Positions 25,025 to 30,875 of a stretch of 30,875 bases of DNA are shown in pieces. A model generated the notes under the pieces. It saw nothing but the letters and a program-made list of their open reading frames with translations. It was not told the origin of the DNA and searched no databases. Origin of the DNA: an uncultured Clostridia bacterium. Lineage in GTDB: Bacteria; Bacillota_A; Clostridia; TANB77; CAG-508. The first letter of the stretch is position 1; the number at the start of each line of letters is the position of its first letter. The stretch covers positions 1-30,875 of the forward strand of contig CANQXO010000007.1 in assembly GCA_947627825.1 (NCBI GenBank), read 5' to 3'. The translations under genes and the position numbers were made by a program.

Positions 25025-25870
25025 ATGCAAGAAGTGGAATTATTTGACTCACATGCTCATTTAACTGATGAGAAATTTAATAACGATAGAGAATTAGTAA
25101 TATCTGATATTTTTAATTCAGGTATTACTAAATTTGTAAGCTGTGGATATGACCTTGCAAATTCAATAAAGGCAGTTGAACTTTCAAAAAAATATGACTT
25201 TATATATTCAACTGTAGGAATATCTCCAAACGATTTATCCACAAATTGGGCAAAAGATGTGGAAGAAATAGATAAAATTTTGCAAAAGGAATTAAATAAT
25301 TTCCAAGAAAATAGTAATTCTTTAAATGAAGATAAAAATAGCAAAATAGACAAGGCTAAATCAAAAATAGTTGCTGTTGGAGAAATAGGACTAGACTACC
25401 ATTACGACACTGATAGGTCGTGGCAAAAAGATGCATTTATTAATCAAATAAAGATAGCTAACAAATATAACCTTCCAATAGTAATTCATACAAGAGATGC
25501 TGTAATGGACACAATAGAAATATTAAAACAAAATCCAGTAAATAAAAAAGGTGTTTTTCATTGTTGCCCATTCAATAGAGAGCTAATAAAAGAAGGCTTA
25601 AAATTAGGATTTTATATTTCAATAGCAGGACCAATAACTTTTAAAAACTCGAAGAATGCCGAAGAAATAGCAAATCTTATACCATTAAATAAACTATTAA
25701 TTGAAACAGATAGTCCTTATCTAGCGCCAGAGCCAGTTAGAGGCACTAGGAATGACCCAAGAAATGTGAAATATACAGCACAAAAAATAGCGGATTTACG
25801 AAAAGTAAGCATAGATGAGATAGCAAAAGCTACATATCAAAATGCAAAAGATATATTTAACATAAATTAA
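25025..25870 (+). CDS. tatD: TatD family metal-dependent deoxyribonuclease
   Basis: 281 residues, TIM-barrel amidohydrolase relative. Metal ligands are visible: HAH in FDSHAHLTDEKF, E in VAVGEIGLDYHYD, H in IVIHTRDA, H in GVFHCC, and D in LIETDSPYLAPEP. TatD proteins have 3'-5' exonuclease activity with roles proposed in DNA repair or quality control. It is about 20-25 residues longer than usual because of a Asn/Lys/Glu-rich insertion before VAVGEIG (about residues 84-115), likely a surface loop. A TTG at 25013 opens the frame but overlaps the GGAG ribosome site, so the ATG at 25025 is chosen. It ends 18 bases from the convergent M23 gene. Confidence 0.92.
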   Translation: MQEVELFDSHAHLTDEKFNNDRELVISDIFNSGITKFVSCGYDLANSIKAVELSKKYDFIYSTVGISPNDLSTNWAKDVEEIDKILQKELNNFQENSNSLNEDKNSKIDKAKSKIVAVGEIGLDYHYDTDRSWQKDAFINQIKIANKYNLPIVIHTRDAVMDTIEILKQNPVNKKGVFHCCPFNRELIKEGLKLGFYISIAGPITFKNSKNAEEIANLIPLNKLLIETDSPYLAPEPVRGTRNDPRNVKYTAQKIADLRKVSIDEIAKATYQNAKDIFNIN

Positions 25871-25888
25871 AAGCATTTAAAATGGTAA

Positions 25889-26875
25889 CTACTGCACTCT
25901 CGAATAATCTTTTGTTTCGCTGTTGCTCATATACACGCTCGAACGATTTTTCTTTAAAAATTCAACAATATTATAAACATCTATCCAAATTTCCTTGCTA
26001 CTATCAATTTGAGATTCATCAAAAATAATCTGCATACCAAAATGTAAATGAGGAACATTTATATTATTTACATTTTCTTTGATACTATATCCAGTCATTC
26101 CAAGATAACCAATAACGACACCAGCATTTATAGTCATCCCTTCTTCCAAATTTGGAACATAGGGGTGATCTTTTCTAAGGTGAGCATAGTAATAATATCT
26201 TTTTCCATCCAAACTTCTTAATCCAATTCTCCAACCTCCATACTGATTCCAACCAATATGAAATATTGTACCAGTTTCTACTGCAATAATAGGAGTACCA
26301 ATACTTCCCATTAAATCATGCCCAAGATGAGTTCTACTAAAACCATAAGACCTAGAAGTTCCAAAATCTTTATAATGAGAAAAAGAATAATTTTTAGCTA
26401 TAGGAAGAAAAACTTTCATTCCATAACTACCATCATCTCTCACACCTAAAAATTCACTTAAAATGGCAGAATAACACTCATAATAGTAATCAAAATATTT
26501 TAACTCTTGCCTAATATTTTGAGTACCACCATCATCTTTTATTTGTTTAGCATATGAATCCAAATCTTTCTTTTTATAAAGATTAAAATTATTTCCATAT
26601 TTGCAAGCAAGACAAGCTAAAAGTTCAATCCAACTATAATGAAAATCTGTATTATATGAATTAACATCTAATCTATAAGCAGAATCCAAAGCATCATAGC
26701 ACACATTAAAGTCAATCCACTTAATAAAATCACTATTTTTACTGCTTGATTTAGAAGCATCCCAAATATAAGGCTCCGTAAGGTTCGCAGACACTTGAAT
26801 ACTTTTATAAGTATGATTTAAAACTACTAAACCAACAATGCTAACTAAAAGTAAATTGAACAAAACTCGCTTCAA
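25889..26875 (-). CDS. M23 family metallopeptidase, membrane-anchored
   Basis: 328 residues. An N-terminal membrane helix or uncleaved signal (about 5-22) is followed by a helical region of about 120 residues, then a LytM/M23 domain. Catalytic zinc residues are complete: H183 and D187 in THLGHDLMG, H232 in YYYAHL, and H276-L-H278 in PHLHFG. It should therefore be an active peptidoglycan endopeptidase outside the membrane. Similar proteins with SYGFSRTHLGHDLMG are frequent in Clostridia. The GTG at 26884 is part of the ribosome site AAGAGGTG, so the in-frame TTG at 26875 is preferred. It is the only minus-strand gene and is divergent from another wall hydrolase. Confidence 0.87.
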   Translation of the reverse strand: MKRVLFNLLLVSIVGLVVLNHTYKSIQVSANLTEPYIWDASKSSSKNSDFIKWIDFNVCYDALDSAYRLDVNSYNTDFHYSWIELLACLACKYGNNFNLYKKKDLDSYAKQIKDDGGTQNIRQELKYFDYYYECYSAILSEFLGVRDDGSYGMKVFLPIAKNYSFSHYKDFGTSRSYGFSRTHLGHDLMGSIGTPIIAVETGTIFHIGWNQYGGWRIGLRSLDGKRYYYYAHLRKDHPYVPNLEEGMTINAGVVIGYLGMTGYSIKENVNNINVPHLHFGMQIIFDESQIDSSKEIWIDVYNIVEFLKKNRSSVYMSNSETKDYSRVQ

Positions 26876-26930
26876 ATAAAACACCTCTTAAAAAATTATA
26901 TAAAGTTTTTTAAAAAATATGAAAAATTTT

Positions 26931-26985
26931 TGTCACTACAGTTAGTAGGACAAGAGGCCAAAACCTTACGGAAAGTCAACATAAC
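26931..26985. other. Unexplained GC-richer segment between divergent wall-hydrolase genes
   Basis: This stretch is clearly richer in G and C than the flanking gene-free DNA and has short pairing blocks (CTAC with GTAG at 26937-26949; GGCC and CCTTACGG further on). It would lie in the leader of the M23 gene or upstream of the plus promoter. No known riboswitch is recognised. Confidence 0.3.
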
Positions 26986-26999
26986 TAAGCCATAATAAT

Positions 27000-27028
27000 T
27001 TGACATATTTTATAAAAAGTGGTATAAT
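27000..27028 (+). promoter_or_regulatory. Consensus sigma-A promoter of the G5/SleB-like gene
   Basis: TTGACA (27000-27005), exactly 17 bases, TATAAT (27023-27028): a perfect match, about 30 bases before the gene's start. Confidence 0.85.
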
Positions 27029-27058
27029 TTATATTGTGTTACTTAAGAAGGAGGTTTT

Positions 27059-28066
27059 ATGAGAAAACGATTAAGTAAACAAGAGAAGCCAGAAAGGTCA
27101 ATGCTTCCACTTAGAAGAATTCTAGTAATACTAATAGTATTCTTCATCATAGCAGGAACACTTGGAGTTATGGCTTCAAATGAAAGATTAGTTTCAGTTA
27201 AAATCATACTTTCTAGTGGCTATGAAATGAATGTTATGACAACTAATAGTAAAGTATCTGATATATTAGCTGAAAACCACATTATCATTTTAGAAAACGA
27301 AGTTGTTACTCCAGATGTAGAATCTGAATTAACTGATAATAAAACAATCACAATAGAAAAAGGAACAGCAAAGGAAAAAGCAGAAGAAATATTCTTCTCA
27401 GCAGACGAAATACTTCAAAGTTATACATCTATAGTAGAAAAGGTAATCACAGTTCAAGAAGAAATACCATTCGAAACAATTACAAAAGATGTATCAAATG
27501 GAAGTAGCACAACTCAAAATAGGGTTACCCAAATAGGTGTTAACGGTATAAAAGAGGTAACATATAGAATAAAATATCAAAATGGTGAAGAAATTGAAAG
27601 AACAGTAGTATCATCAGTAGTTATAAAAGAACCAGTTGATAAAATAGTAGAAGTTAGAACAAAATCAGTTACATCAAGAAGTGTAACATTCGTATCAGAA
27701 GGAAAATGGAGTTATTCACCAGAAGAATTAGACTTAATATGTGCTATAACAGCACAAGAATGTAGCTCAAGCTATGAAGGAGCTCTAGCGGTTATTACAA
27801 CAGCTTGTAACAGAGCACAAAGTAGTAAATGGCAAAGAAATGGTACAGACCCTTTAAGTCAATATAAGGCTCCTAACCAATTCTGTTATACAATAGATTC
27901 ACATTGGGTAAAAAGATTAAACGGTAATTATGCAGATTTCGTAAAACAAGCAGTAGAAGACGCATTAAATGGAAAAAGAAACCACTCATATCTATCATTT
28001 AGAGGATATCAAACATCAGGAAGTGTTAAAATAGGTGGTAACTGGTATTTTAATTCAATGTATTAA
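27059..28066 (+). CDS. Cell wall hydrolase with DUF348, G5 and SleB-like domains
   Basis: 335 residues. A basic N-terminus and a membrane helix (about 20-40) come first. A DUF348 domain follows (about 46-100, VKIILSSGYEMNV...VSDILAENHI), then a G5 domain (about 124-205, VITVQEEIPFET...YRIKYQNGEEIERTVVSSVVI), and a Hydrolase_2/SleB-like domain (about 220-333, LDLICAITAQECSSSYEGALAVITTACNRAQ). SleB-type enzymes are lytic transglycosylases that digest cortex or wall murein; E in the AQE motif would be catalytic. In YabE/Rpf-like proteins the DUF348-G5 pair usually precedes a 3D domain, so the swap to a SleB-like end is notable. AAGGAGG gives a clear ATG start. Own consensus promoter and own terminator, so a single-gene unit; vegetative or sporulation role not decided. 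Confidence 0.85.
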   Translation: MRKRLSKQEKPERSMLPLRRILVILIVFFIIAGTLGVMASNERLVSVKIILSSGYEMNVMTTNSKVSDILAENHIIILENEVVTPDVESELTDNKTITIEKGTAKEKAEEIFFSADEILQSYTSIVEKVITVQEEIPFETITKDVSNGSSTTQNRVTQIGVNGIKEVTYRIKYQNGEEIERTVVSSVVIKEPVDKIVEVRTKSVTSRSVTFVSEGKWSYSPEELDLICAITAQECSSSYEGALAVITTACNRAQSSKWQRNGTDPLSQYKAPNQFCYTIDSHWVKRLNGNYADFVKQAVEDALNGKRNHSYLSFRGYQTSGSVKIGGNWYFNSMY

Positions 28067-28076
28067 AAATCGTAAC

Positions 28077-28113
28077 AAAAGCTGAATGTCAATTTATTGG
28101 CATCCAGCTTTTT
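28077..28113 (+). terminator. Terminator after the G5/SleB-like gene
   Basis: AAAAGCTG (28077-28084) pairs with CAGCTTTT (28105-28112); inside, TGTCAA and TTGGCA extend the stem beyond a 2 x 2 bulge. T's follow. Confidence 0.8.
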
Positions 28114-28158
28114 AGCTTTATTTGTAGATTTAAAATATAAAAATAGATGGAGGACTTT

Positions 28159-28905
28159 ATGAAACTTATTTCATGGAATGTAAATGGTATAAGAGCAGCA
28201 GTAAACAAAGGATTTTATGATTTTTTTGATAAAATAGATGCAGATATTTTTTGCATACAAGAAACAAAGTTACAAAACGAGCAAGTAGATGATAAAATGA
28301 AAAGCCTAAGAAAGTATAATTACTGGAATAGTGCTACTAAAAAGGGTTATTCGGGAACAGCAACGATGTCAAAAGAAGAACCTATTTCAGTTAAATATGG
28401 AGAAGACGATGAAGGAAGAATAATAACTTGTGAATTTAAGGACTTTTATATTGTAAATTGTTATACCCCAAACTCAAAGAGAGAACTTGAAAGACTAGAT
28501 TATAGAATGGAGTGGGAAGACAAAATAATAGATTATTTGAAAGAACTAGACAAAACAAAACCAGTAATTTACTGTGGCGATTTAAATGTTGCACACAAAG
28601 AAATAGATTTAAAAAATCCATCAAGCAATCATCATAATGCAGGATTTACAGATGAAGAAAGAAGCAAAATGACAAAGCTATTAAATAGCGGATTTATAGA
28701 CACTTTTAGATATAAATATCCAGATAAAACTGACTCATATACATGGTGGTCATATATGTTTCACGCAAGAGAAAATAATGCAGGGTGGAGAATAGATTAT
28801 TTTATTGTATCAGATAGAATTAAAGACAAAATAATAGACGCAAAAATACATAGTGAAGTACTAGGTAGCGACCATTGTCCAGTTGAATTAGATATTGATA
28901 TTTAG
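28159..28905 (+). CDS. exoA: Exodeoxyribonuclease III
   Basis: 248 residues, full length for the ExoA/Xth family of AP endonucleases that repair abasic sites and 3' blocks. Motifs are complete: SWNVNGIRA (N7), IQETKLQ (E35, metal ligand), YTPNS, CGDLNVAH (D and N of the active site), GFTDEER, a Trp-rich substrate loop SYTWWSY, WRIDYF, and GSDHCPVELDI at the end. An upstream in-frame ATG at 28147 overlaps the GGAGG ribosome site (28149-28153), so 28159 is the start. No promoter is evident in the short gap after the terminator. The AI-2E gene follows 25 bases later and is probably co-transcribed. Confidence 0.95.
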   Translation: MKLISWNVNGIRAAVNKGFYDFFDKIDADIFCIQETKLQNEQVDDKMKSLRKYNYWNSATKKGYSGTATMSKEEPISVKYGEDDEGRIITCEFKDFYIVNCYTPNSKRELERLDYRMEWEDKIIDYLKELDKTKPVIYCGDLNVAHKEIDLKNPSSNHHNAGFTDEERSKMTKLLNSGFIDTFRYKYPDKTDSYTWWSYMFHARENNAGWRIDYFIVSDRIKDKIIDAKIHSEVLGSDHCPVELDIDI

Positions 28906-28930
28906 AAAATAAGAAAGGAATGATTTGTTT

Positions 28931-30118
28931 ATGAAAAGAGAAAAGATATTAGGAACAAAAAGATGGATATACTGGGTGTCAATAGGTATCATTTTAATTA
29001 TAGTATATAAATTTTTAGACAACTTTACAGGAATAGGAAGATGGATATTAAATTTATTTTCAGCATTAGCACCATTTTTAGTAGGAATTCTTATTTCATA
29101 CATATTATATGTTCCTTGCAAAAGTGTAGAAAAATTACTTGTAAAAAAAGGCAAAATAAAACACGCAAGGGGAATTAGCATAACAGTAGTATATATTTTA
29201 GCAATAACGATAATTGCATTAATTATAAAATTCATAGTCCCAATAATAGTTGAAAGTATAGTGGACTTAGTAAATAACATACAAAATTATTATAGCTCAA
29301 TCGTATCAAACGAGCTAAACAAAAACATTTCTCCATGGCTTCAAACTAATATATTAAAACCAATTGTTGAATATATACAAAAAATAAATTTTGAGGAAAT
29401 GTTTACTCCAGACAAGATTTTAACCTATGTTAATTCAGCTTTTGGAGCAGTAAAATCAGTATTAAACATATTTATTGCATTCATTTGCTCAATATATATA
29501 CTAGCTCAAAAAGAATCTATAGCTGAATTTATTAATAAATTAGCTAAAGCAATAATGACAACAAGAGGATATTCTAAATTTATAAGATATTTTTCAAATG
29601 GAAATCAAATATTTTTTAAATTCATATCAAGCCAAGTAATTGATGCAATAGTAGTAGCGATTATTACAAGCATTGCAATGTCAATAATAGGAGTAAAATA
29701 TTCACTTCTTTTAGGAGTATTTATTGGAATTTCAAACTTAATTCCATACTTTGGAGCAATTATAGGAGTCGCTATTGCAGTTATAATTACATTAATTACA
29801 GGAGGATGGAAGCAAGCTCTTATAATGGCAATAGTCGTTATAATTTTACAACAAATAGATGCAAACATTATCAATCCAAGAATTACAAGTTCAAGATTGA
29901 AGATAAGTCCATTATTAGTAATTTTTGCAGTAACTCTTGGAGGAGCTTATTTTGGAATAGTTGGAATGTTTATAGCAGTTCCAGTTGCAACACTTATTAA
30001 ACTTGTTACAGACGACTTTATCGAAGAAAGGCTAAAAGAAAAAGCACGAAAAGAAATGATTGAAAAAAGAATGGAAGAAAAGGAAGAAAGTATAGAAAAT
30101 TTAGAAAAACAGAAATAG
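28931..30118 (+). CDS. AI-2E family (PF01594) membrane transporter
   Basis: 395 residues with about seven or eight membrane helices and a soluble helical part near 90-165. The conserved C-terminal block is clear: GISNLIPYFGAIIGV, then QQIDANIINPRI and GGAYFGIVGMFIAVPVA. The family covers transporters with various reported roles (autoinducer export, sodium/proton antiport, peptidoglycan lipid-linked and sporulation-channel relatives such as YtvI), so the substrate here is unknown. The C-terminus ends in a charged Glu/Lys helix in the cytoplasm. Start: ATG 28931 lies 11 bases after AAAGGA; an in-frame TTG at 28925 lies 5 bases after it and is possible. Confidence 0.87.
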   Translation: MKREKILGTKRWIYWVSIGIILIIVYKFLDNFTGIGRWILNLFSALAPFLVGILISYILYVPCKSVEKLLVKKGKIKHARGISITVVYILAITIIALIIKFIVPIIVESIVDLVNNIQNYYSSIVSNELNKNISPWLQTNILKPIVEYIQKINFEEMFTPDKILTYVNSAFGAVKSVLNIFIAFICSIYILAQKESIAEFINKLAKAIMTTRGYSKFIRYFSNGNQIFFKFISSQVIDAIVVAIITSIAMSIIGVKYSLLLGVFIGISNLIPYFGAIIGVAIAVIITLITGGWKQALIMAIVVIILQQIDANIINPRITSSRLKISPLLVIFAVTLGGAYFGIVGMFIAVPVATLIKLVTDDFIEERLKEKARKEMIEKRMEEKEESIENLEKQK

Positions 30119-30159
30119 TGCATAACTAAAAAATAATTTTAGCGTCAAAATAATAAAAT

Positions 30160-30194
30160 AAAATTTCTTTAAGTTACTTACTTAAAGAAATTTT
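30160..30194 (+). repeat. Palindrome A, also the AI-2E gene's terminator
   Basis: AAAATTTCTTTAAG (30160-30173) and CTTAAAGAAATTTT (30181-30194) are a perfect 14-bp inverted repeat with a 7-base loop and T's after it. Its central 27 bases (30164-30190) are the exact reverse complement of 30344-30370. Confidence 0.8.
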
Positions 30195-30294
30195 TATAAG
30201 ATAATTATAACAATAAATACTTGAAATATCAATAAAAAATAAAGAAAAAAGAAAAAGCAAAAAATTATAAATGCCCAAAAATATGAATTAATAA

Positions 30295-30338
30295 AAAACA
30301 CTTGTAACTATTGAAATAAATAGCTTGCAAGTGTTTTT
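30295..30338. terminator. Bidirectional terminator-like hairpin
   Basis: AAAACACTTG (30295-30304) and CAAGTGTTTT (30328-30337) pair, with CTATT and AATAG pairing inside. Runs of A before and T after make it usable on both strands. What it terminates is unclear, as palindrome A already ends the upstream gene. Confidence 0.65.
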
Positions 30339-30341
30339 GTA

Positions 30342-30372
30342 TTTTTCTTTAAGTAAGTAACTTAAAGAAAAA
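30342..30372 (+). repeat. Palindrome B, upstream of the prepilin-like gene
   Basis: TTTTTCTTTAAGT (30342-30354) and ACTTAAAGAAAAA (30360-30372) form a perfect 13-bp inverted repeat around AAGTA. It sits just before the ribosome site, so it could be an operator or an mRNA hairpin controlling the next gene, besides being a partner of palindrome A. Confidence 0.75.
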
Positions 30373-30391
30373 TGCAAAGGAGCTAAAAAGT

Positions 30392-30875
30392 ATGAAAAAC
30401 AAAGGAATAACACTTGTTGCACTAGTAGTAACAATAATAATTATGTTAATCTTAGCAGGAGTAACACTAAGATTATCTATTCGGAGATAACGGACTATTA
30501 AAAAAGGCAAGAGAAACAACAGAAGAATATAAAAAAGCCGCAAAAGAAGAGGATGATGTATTAAAGAATTTTGAAAACGAGTTAGGGAATTTGGGACTAG
30601 GAAGAAATGATGATGAAAAAGAAATTGTAAACGAACCCAAAGTATCAGAAGGAATGATACCAATAAAATATGATGAAGGAAAGCAAAGTTGGGTAATAAC
30701 GAATGAAGAAGATGAAGAATGGTACGATTACAAAAACTTAAAATGGGCAAATGTAATGTTGTCAGACGGAAAGTATAAAGAAAGTGAAAAAGGAAATCCA
30801 ACAGCAGAAGGTGGATATTTAGATGATGGAACGAAAGTAGTATCAGATGCAGAGTTAGGAAGTATGTTTGTGTGG
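30392..30875 (+). CDS. Type IV prepilin-like protein, +1 frame break, runs off the window
   Basis: The N-terminus is MKNKG|ITLVALVVTII, a prepilin-peptidase signal with cleavage after G5 and a hydrophobic helix to about L26; the usual Glu at +5 is Ala. Frame 0 then meets CGG at 30482-30484 and stops at 30488-30490. In the +1 frame the protein goes on without a stop to the window edge: GDNGLLKKARETTEEYKK, then an acidic region. The join SI-GDNGLLKKA is what this clostridial family of GITLVAL proteins usually shows (I-G-D/E-N-G), so one extra base is the only defect. AAAGGAG at 30376-30382 fits the ATG. The visible part is about 160 residues of an incomplete gene, probably a surface or pseudopilus-like protein. 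No pilus assembly genes are in view. Confidence 0.7.
30482..30485 (+). other. Candidate CGGA recoding site in the prepilin-like gene
   Basis: Frame 0 reads TCT ATT CGG AGA TAA; skipping the C gives TCT ATT (C) GGA GAT AAC GGA. As in mraY, the extra base is a C before GGA, the codon formed is CGG, and the residue regained is a glycine expected from the family. Confidence 0.5.

Noticed and set aside
29806..30000. 64-codon plus-strand frame inside the AI-2E gene
   Set aside because: Asn/Ser-rich frame shadow within a highly conserved part of the transporter, without a ribosome site.
30160..30372. A miniature transposon bounded by the two palindromes
   Set aside because: No target-site duplication is visible and palindrome A doubles as a normal terminator; the idea is kept only as one option in the findings.
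30349..30801. 150-codon open frame on minus at the window end
   Set aside because: Antisense to the prepilin-like reading; composition is a Leu/His/Phe shadow, and the plus strand has a prepilin signal with a ribosome site.
1..30875. tRNA, rRNA, CRISPR arrays, insertion sequences and phage genes
   Set aside because: None could be recognised by reading; no repeat-spacer pattern, transposase motif or cloverleaf stood out.

Overview
The window comes from an AT-rich, spore-forming, Gram-positive bacterium, most likely an uncultured gut-type member of the Clostridia. This rests on a SpoIIE phosphatase, strong AGGAGG ribosome sites, sigma-A promoters, a dcw-type murein cluster, a Bacillota-type (T7SSb) EssC, and a prepilin-like N-terminus of the GITLVAL type common in such genomes. 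Nearly all genes are on the plus strand; only one M23 peptidase is on minus.

Layout. 1-3960: the tail of an upstream gene, a zinc-dependent phospholipase C-like protein, two glycosyltransferases behind a strong promoter with two possible Spo0A boxes, and an orphan AgrC-like sensor kinase. 3970-11260: murE, mraY, ftsW, murG and topA (murF and murD are not here). 11380-18940: a compact type VII (ESX) secretion locus with a tandem WXG100 protein, a coiled-coil protein, a probable wall-acting protein (helical N-terminus, CW_7 wall-binding domain, 3D-like C-terminus), EssC ATPase and a YukD/EsaB-like ubiquitin-fold protein. EssA, EssB and EsaA are not seen. 18940-25870: a 500-base non-coding stretch, spoIIE, a WG-repeat membrane protein, an unknown tail-anchored protein, acpS and tatD. 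25880-30120: a minus-strand M23 peptidase, a DUF348-G5-SleB-like wall hydrolase, exoA and an AI-2E family membrane protein. 30160-30875: a pair of palindromes and a prepilin-like gene running off the end.

Most striking signal. Two genes, mraY and the terminal prepilin-like gene, are each broken by one extra base. In both, the break is an in-frame CGG followed by A; skipping the C restores the frame and gives a GGA glycine where the family is expected to have glycine. By hand scan, CGG is used as a codon in no other gene of the window, although about fifty CGG trinucleotides lie out of frame inside genes. This suggests that CGG has no normal decoder here and that CGGA is read with a +1 shift or as a four-base codon for glycine. 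Sequencing error remains the main rival explanation.

Much of the window is about the cell envelope: murein precursor synthesis, SEDS polymerase, glycosyltransferases, wall hydrolases and ESX secretion with a wall-active candidate. Two genes (WG-repeat protein and acpS) share an unusual start region in which a hairpin separates the Shine-Dalgarno sequence from the start codon with the same spacing.
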